A stretch of 64,000 bases of DNA from Eublepharis macularius (GCF_028583425.1 NC_072790.1:153878397-153942396), one strand, 5' to 3'. Positions 21,868 through 31,910 are shown, numbered from the stretch's first letter. Numbers and translations: made by a program. Notes: generated by a model not told the origin, from the sequence alone.

Positions 21868-23387
21868 ATGGCACCAGCACGGACCAGTGGGGCCAGGCCT
21901 AAGGCTGGAGAACGCAGCTCAAAGCCAGCTCCTTTAGGTGGAGCTGGGGCAGCACAGCCCTCGCAGCAGAGGCAGGCAGGCAGGACCAGAACCAGTGCCA
22001 CCCAGCCTGGCACTAAAGCCAATCCTCCCAAGGGGCAAAAAGGGAAAGGAAAACAGGCTGGAGGTGTTCCACAGCGAGTGACTTCCGGGCAGCCTGGCTC
22101 CTCTTCCCCAGATTCAGCTACTGCAAAAGGCAGGAGGGGGCAGAGGGTGGAGGTTGGGCCTCAACCTGCAGCACAAAGCAGAGCAGGGAGGCGGGGTTTG
22201 GCGCACAATAATCCCAACTCATCTTCCAGCTCGCTTCAGGACATCAGCAGGGCCCTAGAGCTGCTCACAGCTCGGGTTGAGAAGTTGGGGAACTCCGGGC
22301 ACGAGGGGGCTTTGCCTTCTGCAGTGCCTATCGAGGTCCGGAAGAGGCCTGGCGGTCGGAAGGAAGGAAGCAAGGCCAGCAAGGGACACCGAGCCACTCG
22401 TTCGCCAAGCTCCAGCTCCAGTACTTCCAGTTGTGAACGGCAGCCAGTCACCAAGAGAAGGAAGGCCTCCCAAAGGAAGACTCGAAAGCGCAGACATCAC
22501 AAGGAATCAGACAGCAGGGGATCTTCAGGTGAGTCCTCCTCTTCTGACGAGGAGGCCCCTGGGGAGAATTACTGGGAGGCAGCTGCCTCCGTCCCGGGCC
22601 TCCCAGGGTCGGCTCAGCGCAGAAGGGGGGGAACCGCAAAAAAAGGGGGACCCGTGCGCCATTTGGGATGCAGGTCAGGATCAGGCCCCTCCCCTCCCTA
22701 AGCTGTTCACTGATGATGAGGACCCCCCTGGAATCCACCTGGCCCGAAAGGTCAGAGAGCGGATTCTAGATGGTTATTATGTTGTCGTCTTCTCCCTCCT
22801 CAGACCTGAGGCCGAGGATGGGAGGAGCGGCCCTCCCTCCAGGAGGGAAAAAAAGGGGGTCAAGAGAGAGTAATCCGAGCACACATTTAATAATTAGCTA
22901 GAAGGGCTCACCGTTTATATGGGGGTGGTTCAGGTAGCCTACCCTGGTAGGGGGTGGCATCTCTCCAACCACCTGGGGAATGTTCTCAGGGCCCGGGCTT
23001 TGGTGGGAGATGGGGCCGCCTTGGATTATGATGAGGCCTTCTGCAAGAGGGCCTCCCATAACCCCAGAGCCAGGTGAGACCTCATCAGCCAAAAGCTGTG
23101 GCTGGTCGGTCCTCACATGAGAGGCAAAGGAGAGGGCTCAAGGGGGGGGGCACTGGTTTGGGCGACAGGAAAAGTCACGTTGGCTGTGTTGGGAATTCAA
23201 TCAGGGCAGGTGTCAGTGGCAAAAATGCCACTACGAACACAGCTGTGAATCATGTGGGGCCCCTCACTCCCGCTCAGTATGCCCCCAGGGTTCACTCCCC
23301 TCGGTGCCCTTTCGGGGTAGCCGGGCCTCCAACAGCAGTTCCCATAAGGGAACCAATGCAGCCCCGTCCACGAACGGCAGTAAGTAG
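21868..23387 (+). pseudogene. Ngaro gag-like ORF1, frameshifted
   Basis: DIRS/Ngaro ORF1 is a Gag-like nucleic-acid binding protein. From ATG 21868 the frame gives a basic, Ser/Gly/Pro-rich protein with SLQDISRALELLTARVEKLG (a short coiled coil at residues ~122-142), a Ser-rich tract and a KRRKASQRKTRKRRHHK basic cluster. The frame is lost near 22640, and KLFTDDEDPPG continues in a second frame to 22873. A third frame (23181-23387) carries a CCCH finger, C-x7-C-x4-C-x3-H, at 23187, 23211, 23226 and 23238, as in DIRS-type Gag. So at least two frameshifts, plus stops between 22873 and 23181. Confidence 0.8.
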
Positions 23388-25029
23388 CTTCAGTCACCTG
23401 GACTTGGGCCTGGCGTTCACCCCCGTATGCACCGAGGCTCTCCGCCCGCTCCTGGAACGCTACCCCGATAAGAAGGCCGCTGACTTCCTACTGGAAGGCT
23501 TTACAACCGGTTTTAGGATTCCATGCACAGGGCCCATAATAGCCACCACCTCCGGCAATCTTAAGTCCGCCAGGGAGTTGCCGGCAGTGGGGGAGGCCAA
23601 GATAACTAAAGAAGTGGCAGCGGACTGGGTGGCAGGACCCTTCTTATCCCCGCCTCTGCCCAATTTGAGGGTCTCTCCCCTTGGGGTGGTACCAAAAAAG
23701 GCCCCGGGGGCATTCAGGCTGATCCATCATCTCTCTTACCCCCAGGGCTCGTCAGTTAACGACGCCATCCCCCAGGAGCTATGTTCAGTGAAGTATGCCT
23801 CCTTTGTTCATGCCGTATGGCTGGTCTGATCGTGCGGGCCCGGGGCACTCATGGCCAAATGCGATGTTGAATCTGCTTTCAGGTTGCTGCCTGTCCATCC
23901 CCTTGATTTCTGCCTGCTAGGGTTCAAGTTCCAGGGTGAATGGTATGTGGATAAGGCTATGTCCATGGGGTGCTCGGTGGCCTGTGCTGCATTCGAATCT
24001 TTCAGCATGTTCATCGAGTGGGCAGCCAAGGACCGCATGGGTTCCCCCCATATTACCCATTATTTAGATGATTTCTTGATAATGGCTCCCTCCGGGTCCC
24101 CTGCATGCGCATATCGATTGCGCATTTTTCAGTCCCTGGCCCATGAGTTAGCCATCCCCCTGGCGCAAGAAAAAACAGAGGGCCCGGCCTCGAGGCTAAC
24201 CTACTTAGGAATTGAGCTGGATTCAGTGGCTGGGCTCTCTCGCCTCCCCCCAGACAAACTGACCCGTTTAAGAGAGCTTATACTACATACCTTGTTGCGC
24301 CAGAAGTGCACATTAAGGGACTTGCAGTCTATCATCAGGCATCTTAACTTTGCCTGTAAGGTGGTTTCCCCTGGGCGGGCCTTCTGCGCCTGCCTTTCCT
24401 GGGCTTGCAGGGGGGCTACTTCTCCTCACCATCACATCTGCCTGACACGGGGAATCAAAGAGGACCTCCAGGTGTGGCTTGACTTTCTGTCCAACTTTAA
24501 CGGGGTGTCCTTATGGCAGGACGCCCTGGTCCCGGGCACTGACTTACAAGTCCGGTCGGACGCAGCGGGCAGTCTTGGGTTCAGGGTGTACTTCAAGGGC
24601 AGGTGTTGTGCCCAGTGGTGGCCCTCCTCTTGGGCCAGGGCAGGGATTCTCAAGGATCTCACCTTCTTCGAGCTTTTCCCCCTCCTGGTGGCCATGACAA
24701 TATGGAGGGGGGAGTTCCAGGACAAACGTGTGTTGTTTTGGTTCGACAATCAGGCCTCAGTTGGGGTTATTAACAAGCAATCCTCTCGCTCTGAGTGGGC
24801 CATGCATCTGGTGCGCCGGTTTGTTCTTGTTTGCCTCGCCTCTAACATCTCCTTTTTAGCTCGTCATGTGGCAGGTGTTGATAACAGCATTGCAGACGCG
24901 CTAGCTCGCTTCCAGATGGAGAGGTTCTTCACACTGGCTCCCAAGGCTCGTTGGACCCCCGACCCATTCCCTGCAGAACTGTGGATGGTTGGCGGGACAC
25001 CATCATCTGGGGAATCTTCAGCTCCATAG
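23074..25029 (+). pseudogene. Ngaro reverse transcriptase / RNase H, one in-frame stop
   Basis: Copies the element RNA and degrades it. A 651-codon frame is broken only by TGA at 23827-23829, within FVHAVWLV*SCGPGALMAK, where the family normally has Arg (a CGA-to-TGA CpG change). Coding similarity becomes clear at about 23400 (CTEALRPLLERYP) and includes SPLGVVPKKAPGAFRLIHHL, then KCDVESAFRLLPVHP, SMGCSVACAAFE and HYLDDFLI with YLDD at 24061-24072. LTYLGIELDS follows. RNase H blocks are RSDAAGSLGFRVYF, FFELFPLLVAM, WFDNQASVGVINK and DNSIADALARFQ. It overlaps the YR gene by about 79 bp. Confidence 0.92.
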
Positions 25030-25893
25030 CGCCATCTACTCTGCGAGCATACTCAGCTGCGGTGTCAAGATTCCTTGCCTTCGCAGTGGGGCCAGGGGGC
25101 CAGGCCCCTTGGCCAGCATTACAGGAATTGGTCGTGCAGTATGTGGCCCACTTGCGGGGCTGGGGGGTAGCGCTGAGGACCATGCAGAGGGATTTGGCTG
25201 CAATCTCCTTCTTCAGCAAGGCCCATGGGTTCCCTGATCCTTGTGACAGCTTCGCCGCGTGCAGGGCCATGGCAGGGTGGGGGCGGGTCGCCCCTCCCCT
25301 TCTAGATCAGCGGAGGCCCATCACTCTACCCATCCTGCAAGCACTATTACGGGTAGTGTCTGAGCTCTGCTGGTCCCCATTTGAGGTCCGGCTCATTCAC
25401 GCAGCCTTTGCGCTGGCATTCTCCATGTCAGTGAGCTGGTGGCGGGTTCCCGCTGGGATTCATCAGGCAGGGCTCTTGCAGTGGCCGATGTGGCCCTTTC
25501 CCATCGCAAGGTCACCCTCACCATTTGTCTGTCAAAAACCGACCAGCATGGGCAAGGCACATCCATCTCCCTACACGCTTCTCCACAGCGGGCAACCTGC
25601 CCAGTCTCCATTGTGCGGGACTACCTCGAGGTTCACCCACGGCGGCCAGGCCCCTTCTTGGTGCACATGAATGGCCCCCCCTCACCCGATACCAGTTTGC
25701 TTCTTGGCTCCAGGCAGGCCTGCGGGCAGTCGGGCTCCCCGCCCTGGAATTTGCCATGCATTCCTTTCGCATCGGGGCAGCCACGGTGGCAGCAGAACTG
25801 GGCATCTCGGCCCCCCTCATCCAGCACATTGGCTGGTGGAGGTCCAGGGCCTTCCATTCTTACATTCATCCGACACGAATCTTGTTTCACTAA
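24951..25893 (+). pseudogene. Ngaro tyrosine recombinase, two frameshifts, catalytic Arg lost
   Basis: YRs insert DIRS/Ngaro DNA. The N-terminal core-binding part is in the frame from 24951: STLRAYSAAVSRFLAFAV, QYVAHLRGWG and a SELCWSPFEVRLIHAAF helix. Near 25424 the frame changes, and HVSELVAGSRWDSSG appears where the family has R-V-S-E-L. The first catalytic Arg therefore reads His (CAT at 25424-25426), consistent with CpG decay. A second shift near 25670 leads to MHSFRIGAATVAAELG and IQHIGWWRSRAFHSYI, giving the HxxR box (His 25759, Arg 25768) and the nucleophilic Tyr (25861-25863). The enzyme must be inactive. Confidence 0.9.
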
Positions 25894-25926
25894 TGCCTTT
25901 GCCCCCCCTTTCTTTCCTTAGGTAAA
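25894..25926 (+). promoter_or_regulatory. Pyrimidine tract and candidate splice acceptor before hydrolase ORF
   Basis: Between the YR stop and the hydrolase frame is gccccccctttctttccttag, with AG at 25920-25921. The pattern is that of a vertebrate 3' splice site. The hydrolase frame has no ATG at its start and opens just after this site. Expression by splicing is therefore plausible but unproven. Confidence 0.5.
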
Positions 25927-26493
25927 TGGAGGACGGTCTGGATTTGTGGCCATAGCATCGTGCATTGGGCCGGGCGGTACGCAACTGGATCCGGATGGGG
26001 AAGCAACCTCGGTCTGGACAAGCACATCGAGATCCTGTGGTTCGGCTTTCGTGGCATGCGGTGAGAGGCCCTGGTTCCAACTCTCGAGTGCCAGGCCCAG
26101 CGGCACGGCCCACCTGATGCGCTGGTTATTCAGCTGGGCGAGAATGACCTGGTCCAGCGTGGATGTCCGGACCTGAAGCACGCCACGTGCAAGGATTTGG
26201 ACCACCTCTTCGCCAGTTTCCCGAGGACATCCTTTCTTTGGTCCAATCTGCTCCAGAGGCGTGTCTGGTGAGGAGCACGGGACCCCGAGAAGATCAATGG
26301 GGTCAGGCAGCGTTTGGCCCGGGCCATGGGGCACCACGTTACTGCTGCTGGAGGCTGCCTCGTCATGCACCCAGACATTTCCTTCCGTCTGGAGGCCCTG
26401 TATTGCCCAGATGGGGTCCATTTGTCCAGTTGGGGACAGGACATTTGGCTTCAGGGCCTGAGGGATGCTTTGCTGGATTGGCCGGGTCTTTAG
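25927..26493 (+). pseudogene. Ngaro SGNH hydrolase ORF, two stops
   Basis: Many vertebrate Ngaro/DIRS elements carry an extra SGNH-family hydrolase of unknown purpose. The 188-codon frame begins VWICGHSIVHWAGR, with the GHS block and its Ser at 25954-25956 (the GDS-type nucleophile position). ALVIQLGENDLVQRG follows (the GxND block). WSNLLQRRVW matches the family strand, and YCPDGVHLSSWGQDIWL gives the D-x2-H catalytic pair near the C-terminus. Two TGA stops, at 26062-26064 (after RGMR) and 26269-26271 (after RRVW), sit where Trp is usual. Both look like TGG-to-TGA. Apart from these the frame is full length, and every catalytic block is present. Confidence 0.88.
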
Positions 26494-26530
26494 GAGCTTT
26501 GGTGGGAGCCACTCATGGCTCTTGTGGCGG

Positions 26531-26940
26531 GTAGCATTGGATTGGATCTCTTTTCGGGGATCCAGAGCCCCGGCCCTGGAACCCCATTGAGGGGATTCCC
26601 ATATGGAATCTTGGGAGGGAGGTGAGAGGCATGCCCGGCTTGGGGGCTGCCAGGGTTCTATCACTTCCAGGTGGCAGGGGAATCATGCAGGGGTATACAC
26701 CCATATGATCCCCCCTTAATGTCACTCCTTGCTCCCCCCCCCTTCAGTGGGGGTCCTGAAGGGGGAGGGCACAGTGGCTGGCAGACGGGCCAGCCGACAC
26801 TTGGGAGCCTATCCATATGCTTGCCAATGCTCCTTTGTTTTGTTTGCAATAAAGTTGTGGCCAATTTTTTCTCCAGCTGCTGTGTGGGTCTGAGTTTGTC
26901 TACGCGCCGTCCCCTTCCACCGGGCCTCAGCATAGGCTGC
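26531..26940 (+). repeat. Ngaro split direct repeat B1
   Basis: It starts gtagcattggattggatct and ends cctcagcataggctgc. It is 410 bp and pairs with B2 (27286-27693). It contains an AATAAA signal and abuts A2 directly. Confidence 0.9.
26848..26853 (+). terminator. AATAAA polyadenylation signal in B1
   Basis: Located in tttgcAATAAAgttgtgg. The same word is present at 27602-27607 in B2. It is a candidate 3' end for the genomic and hydrolase transcripts. Confidence 0.65.
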
Positions 26941-27223
26941 AAGCAACAGACGCCCAACTTACCAGGCAGAAGGTTTGCAGCTGTCAGCTCGGAGGCAGGG
27001 ATGGCTGCGGCTGCCTGGCCTTCCTCCTCCCCGGCGTGCTCTGGGGTTCCGGTGGCCAATCAGTTTGAAACTTGGCCACCCAATCACAGACAGCCAGGGA
27101 GGGGCTGACGGGGGTGGGGCTGGCTGCTGGACCTGAGGGGGGAAGTCTTTCCTCTGGTCCAGTGGCTCAGCATTTAAGCAGAGCTGGCCCCACTTCCCCC
27201 ACACTTTGCTTCCTGATGCGATC
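26941..27223 (+). repeat. Ngaro split direct repeat A2
   Basis: It repeats A1 with scattered substitutions, starting aagcaacagacgcccaactt and ending gcttcctgatgcgatcc. Both CCAAT boxes and the ATTTAA box are conserved. Confidence 0.9.
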
Positions 27224-27285
27224 CCCCACCCTCTGTGCCCTGTTGCTGTTCTTTTCACTGATTACTTCTGTCACAACTCAGGCAC

Positions 27286-27693
27286 GTAGCGTTGGATCGG
27301 ATCTTTTTTCGAGGATCCAGGGCCCCGGCCCTGGAACCCCATTGAGGGGATTCCCATATGGAATCTTGGGAGGGAGGTGAGAGGCATGCCTGGCTCGGGG
27401 GCTGCCAGGGTTCTATCACTTCCAGGTGGCAGGGGAATCATGCAGGGGTATACACCCATATGATCCCCCCTTAATGTCACTCCTTGGTTCCCCCCCTTCA
27501 GCGGGGGTCCTGAAGGGGGAGGGCTCAGCGGCCGGCAGGCGGGCCAGCCAACACTTGGGATCCGATCCATATGCTTGCCAATGCTCCTTTGTTTTGTTTG
27601 CAATAAAGTTGTGGCCAATTTTTTCTCCAGCTGCTGTGTGGGTCTGAGTTTGTCAGCGTGCTGTCCCCTTCCACCGGGCCTCAGCATAGGCTG
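27286..27693 (+). repeat. Ngaro split direct repeat B2
   Basis: A second copy of B1, starting gtagcgttggatcggatctt and ending at cagcataggctg. Host DNA (taaattcatt...) follows. The 62 bp between A2 and B2 have no equivalent beside A1 or B1. Confidence 0.9.
27602..27607 (+). terminator. AATAAA polyadenylation signal in B2
   Basis: A repeat of the signal in B1, about 86 bp before the element end. Confidence 0.65.
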
Positions 27694-28085
27694 TAAATTC
27701 ATTTTCCACGCAACTGTTAATTTGAACAATAATGAAGAACATATTATTTTAAAAGTTTTCATGTCAATATTACCTTGCAAGTAGCTTTTATTTACTAAAA
27801 GGGTAGCAGATATCTTTCATATATTAACAACTTCGCTTTTTATATTAGAGTCAAATCTACATACTTGATTATTTCTCATAAAATGTTACCTTCCTAATGT
27901 TACATTTTTATAATCTTTTCAATCACCAAAACCATCACAAAACAAATTGAGAGTTGTAGAATTTAAAAACATCGTGTTAATACATATGAAGATACAAATG
28001 CAGCAATATTACCACCTATTTTCCATCTCCAGGGGTTGTAGATTTTGACTAACATCAACATGAGCATTCACTCTCCAAGATGGAA
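27694..28085. other. Unassigned AT-rich DNA
   Basis: No gene or repeat recognised between the Ngaro element and the hAT MITE. Confidence 0.45.
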
Positions 28086-28269
28086 CTCATGACTAGAGGT
28101 TGGCATGAGTTGGGGGTGACTCAGGCTTAGATTGGGGTTTCCAGGGCAACAGGAGTTCAGACAGAGTTCAGAAAGTCCATGCCTACTGTTGCCAAGGGAA
28201 TTGATTGAAAGGGGCCAGACTGTCTGGCTTGACGAACAGTTGATGAACACCACGAACAGGGTTTGGAAC

Positions 28270-29271
28270 TGTGGCGGAACGGGCGCTGGCTCTCAGTCCG
28301 GGCAACTCAGCCGCCGTCAATGGCCTGCTAGCCCCGCTATCCGCCTCCCACCGTCCCTGGTGGGCATGACACACACTCTTCGTCGCTGCCACCACTCACT
28401 GAATTGTACACCGCCTGACTGAGGGGCAGTGAGACCCCTCTGGCTGAATTTCCCTACCGGGACATGAATTCTCCAGTCTTTGGGTGGGCCCTGGAGAATT
28501 GGCAACCCACCAAGGTCTGGCCTGATCAGTTCTCCTGGGCTCCCTCCCTTCCTGTAGCATGCCAAGTAGGGGAGCTTACGTAGTCAGAGCACCACAAGGT
28601 CCTTTATATTCCAAAAAAGTATAATTTATTAACTATATACAGAGCATTATATACAAAGCAGGTAAAGGCACAACACATAGGGGTAGACCCCCCTGTTCAG
28701 AACTCATAGGGCAGAAAATCAAACTGAAGAGAACCATTGTCTGCTTTCCCTACCACACTGTTCCCTACTCTACCTTAAGCGAGGGCGTGGTCTGAGGGAA
28801 GGTTCACCTTTTATTTCCTTTGTGCTGCCTCCCAGGCCCTCCACATTTAGAGCCTAGGCACCCGGGTTTCACCCAGCAGCAGGAGCCTCTCCTTCTTCAA
28901 CCAAGAAGGGTGACTCTCTTTATTCCCTTTCTGCTGCCTCCCAGGCCCTTAGGGCCTAGGCACCCGGGTTTCACCCAGCATCAGCAGCCTCTCCTTCTTC
29001 AACCAAGGAGGATCCTAACTGACTCTTCCCCCTCAGGATCAGCTGAGTCTCTCCATTCTGGCTCCACCCCTGATTTTTCCTGCCCTTTCTTGGCCCGGGG
29101 CAGCTGGGAGTTGTAGTCCAGGAAGAAGGGCATCCCACACCAAGACTCCTGCAGACCTCTCCCTGGCCCCACAGCCCATCAACCCTCAGGGGGAACATTT
29201 CCTCCGCTTTCTTTAAAGACAGAATAACAGCAACTGGCACTCATTTCACCCCTGGTAACCATTTTGTTACA
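28270..29271. mobile_element. Solo LTR, 1002 bp, 5-bp target duplication
   Basis: It begins tgtggcggaacgggc and ends ggtaaccattttgttaca (TG...CA ends). The duplication is ggaac (28265-28269 and 29272-29276). This is the hallmark of an LTR element reduced to one LTR by recombination. There is no internal coding region, so the family (endogenous retrovirus or gypsy) is not identifiable. A ~100-bp internal duplication (28815-28905 and 28917-29007, both containing gcctaggcacccgggtttca) is present. Confidence 0.88.
28815..29007. repeat. ~100-bp tandem duplication inside the solo LTR
   Basis: Two adjacent copies share tgctgcctcccaggccct, gcctaggcacccgggtttca and cctctccttcttcaaccaa. Short duplications of this kind are common in LTR U3 regions. 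Confidence 0.85.
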
Positions 29272-29393
29272 GGAACGAACACATGTTCGTCAGGAATGGG
29301 GCCTCATGAACAGCTTGCTCACAAGCAGCTGATCGGGCTGTTTGTGGCTTTTTTTGGTTCGTATTGCTGTTCGTGCCCACCTCTACTCATGAC

Positions 29394-30814
29394 CAGAATT
29401 TTGGAGAGACACTGTCCTGTAATTAATTGAATATACTATAAATTTGAAAGAACAAAGGCTGCTCATATCTGTTGTTAGTATTGGTGACCCATAAATTTCT
29501 TTTACATAATTAACAAGCACATGCATTCAATATACTGAAAATCTGCACATTTTATGGGCTAAATTGTTTGCAAGGAAACAAAATGGTGTGAAAAAGATTC
29601 ACAGGTCTGGCATGCATAAGGAAAAAACATAATAAAATGAGAATATTCCGACTGAACCAATAATATTTATGAAATTCAATACTACCCTACCAGGATATTG
29701 CATGGAAAAGCTTAGTTAATTGGGGACCATGTTGAACAATTCTGCACAGATGGCACAGCTTTCCTTAGGGGCCCAGAACAGACATAAAATTCCCATTGTC
29801 GTAACTGATCTCCCAAACCAACTATCTTTCATCATCATATCAGCACCAAAGTTTATACCAGCAATGGCATGCTTCAAAGGAGGTGTACAGCCACGGTTAG
29901 AAGGTTTTTACATTACCTATGCCCTGGCATTAACAGCAGTGAAAGCATAACATTTGTCTTGTGGTTAGTTCCCAAAAGAGAGTGGTTGGGGAATTTGTGT
30001 ATGAGTGGGGAAGAAAGAGAAGGAGTCTTTAAGCCTTTTGGGAGTCTCCAGTCTCCTCGTCATAGTGAGACTATTTTGGGACATTCTGCGTGCAAACCGG
30101 GCCACACAGTATTACTGACTGTGGGCTGAGCAAGATGAAGCGTAAACCATGGAGGGCAATCACAGATAATGTATACAGGATGTAGTCACTTGCCAACTGA
30201 TTGTATATTACGTAATTTTATTATGTGTTAATAATTAAATAAAATTTATTATTCTGCACATAATTTGACAACACAGTGAGTTTTTGATGCCAATTCATTT
30301 AAAATGTTTGAACCTGATTAATAAGCATTTATAAGTTTGGTAAAATTATGTTCTGATGGACTTGGCTACAGTGGTGACAAATGGTAAAAACATTTTGCTT
30401 GCCAACTGTTGCATAATCTCTAATACTATAATACAGTCTATATATAATTCTATACTGAAGTGACAGTGTTCTCCAACTAATTTTCTAATGGGATTTATAT
30501 TGTGGCATTTTAAAAACCAGAATGTACTCTCAAAGAAAGTTCTAACCTGCATGATGACAAAGTAAACTTTATGTAAATTATGTACAAAGCTTTTCAGGTC
30601 TTTCCTTCCCTCTGGCTATGAGACACTATCATTATATTCTGTTCTTCCTTTATTACTCCCATCTGTAAGCATGGAAAAGAGGACAAAAATGTAGTACTAG
30701 TTCCATGATATGGCTATAATAAAAGTGTTGGCTTTCTGGGGCTGAAAATGCCTTACTCTCACTCAGGGTCCTGTCCTCAACTGTGGCAATATTTTGCTTT
30801 GTTTTCTGGCCTTT
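29394..30814. other. Unassigned AT-rich DNA
   Basis: No gene. Small open frames (for example 29720-29950 and 29869-30129, +) have no domain. Confidence 0.45.
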
Positions 30815-31012
30815 TGTGGTTGAGAGACCCCTCAAGTCAGAGTTGACTTATGGTGACCCCTGGTGGGGTTTTCATGGCAAGAGACTAACAGAAGTGGTTT
30901 GCCGTTGCCTGGCTCTGCAACCCTGGTCTTTGCTGGAGGTCTCCCATCCAATTACTAACCGAGGCTGACTCTGCTTAGCTTCTGAGATCTGATGAGATCA
31001 GGCTTACCTGGA
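30815..31012 (-). mobile_element. SINE with 5S-rRNA-like head, copy 1
   Basis: Read on the minus strand it begins aagcctgatctcatcagatc, then tcagaagctaagcagagtca, then ggttagtaattggatgggag and gacctccagcaaagacc. These match the internal region of vertebrate 5S rRNA, including the A-box (aagctaagca) and C-box (ttggatgggagacc) promoter positions. The rest is a non-5S body (gcaacggcaaaccacttctg) and a tail (ttatggtgacccc on the plus strand). This is a SINE3-like, 5S-Sauria-type SINE, not a real 5S gene. Confidence 0.85.
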
Positions 31013-31534
31013 ATATCCAGGTCAAGGTCTTTACTCAAGGGAAAATGCCTCAGGAAGAGTTGTTCCACAATATCAATAGCAGCAGGGGCCTTTCACATAG
31101 CATCTTTTGGGTTTTCCTTTTCATAGACCTAAGACAGTCAAAGCTGAGCAGAACAAAGCCATAGATAAAAACAATACAACACAAAACTTAAAGTAAATAA
31201 AGTTGAAGTCAATAGGGTTAACAGCTAATTGCTCTATTTAGTTATTGTACTGATAATGTCCCCCTCATGGACACACACTCTAATGTGGTGAGAGGGTTTG
31301 AAATATGTTCAGTGAAGCTGAGAGTAATACTGTCAGGAGTGTAGACTCGGTTAAGATTCTAAACTCCTAGCAGAATCACTCAAGGCAGAATGGCCAAAGC
31401 TGATGCGCCAGACTAAGATGCAGCCACCCCTTTCAGGAATTAACAGTCAGATCAGAAATTAACGGTTCCAATGGTGATGGAGGTGGAGGACTCCTTGAAG
31501 GATAGCTACTGGGCAGCAGCAGCAGAAGGTGACA
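31013..31534. other. Unassigned DNA
   Basis: No gene recognised. Confidence 0.4.
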
Positions 31535-31542
31535 CTGGCGGA

Positions 31543-31902
31543 CAGGGGCGGCGCAAGGGTTTACCACGCTTGCGGCCAGCCGGCTGGCCGGGCGCCCCTG
31601 CATGATGACATCACGCATGACGTCATCACGGGAGTGCATGCGCCGCCACTGGCCCGATTGCTGCGGCGGGCGGCCTCCGAGCTCTCCCGCTCGGTTGCCT
31701 GAGCCGCCACAGATGCCTGCCCGCAGTGGCTGCGCCTGGCCGGGGGCTTGTGCTGGCGGCGGCATCGGCGCGGGGTGGGAGGTATAGGAGGCTGGTGCTT
31801 TGTGGCGCACGCTCCCGCGCGCCGCGCCTCCTCTGGCGCTCCCTCTGGCACCCCGCGCCTGCGACCACCGCCTACCTGGCCTCAATAGGCCCACCGCCCC
31901 TG
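31543..31902. mobile_element. CpG-rich hAT MITE with 8-bp target duplication
   Basis: It starts caggggcggcgcaaggg and ends cccaccgcccctg, with inverted termini CAGGGGCGG as in many hAT elements. Flanks are ctggcgga (31535-31542) and ctggtgga (31903-31910), 7/8 identical. It is very GC- and CpG-rich compared with its surroundings and contains a palindromic CRE consensus, tgacgtca, at 31618-31625. Long open frames in all directions reflect GC richness, not genes. Confidence 0.88.
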
Positions 31903-31910
31903 CTGGTGGA

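Larger units (their letters stand above)
21157..27693 (+). mobile_element. Ngaro/DIRS-type tyrosine-recombinase retroelement, complete structure
   Basis: About 6.5 kb. It has the split-direct-repeat layout of Ngaro-like YR retroelements: A1 (21157-21442), internal genes, B1 (26531-26940), A2 (26941-27223), B2 (27286-27693). A1/A2 and B1/B2 pair at high identity. Genes in order are gag, RT/RNase H, tyrosine recombinase, and an SGNH hydrolase ORF. YR elements integrate by recombinase without an integrase, and I saw no target duplication, as expected. Stops and frameshifts disable most genes. It is the most complete element in the window. Confidence 0.9.
28094..29385 (+). mobile_element. hAT MITE (tagagatgggc family), split by a solo LTR
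   Basis: The MITE starts tagaggttggcatgagttgg and ends ttcgtgcccacctcta. It is flanked by the 8-bp duplication ctcatgac on both sides (28086-28093 and 29386-29393), matching 8/8. About 290 bp remain once the LTR at 28270-29271 is excluded. It shares gcttagattggggtttccag and the mirrored right part with the copy at 42565-43285 but has lost most of the internal left half. Confidence 0.92.

Noticed and set aside
30930..31012. 5S rRNA gene
   Set aside because: Only the internal 5S-like part is present and it is fused to a SINE body and tail; the same composite occurs at 36870-37090.
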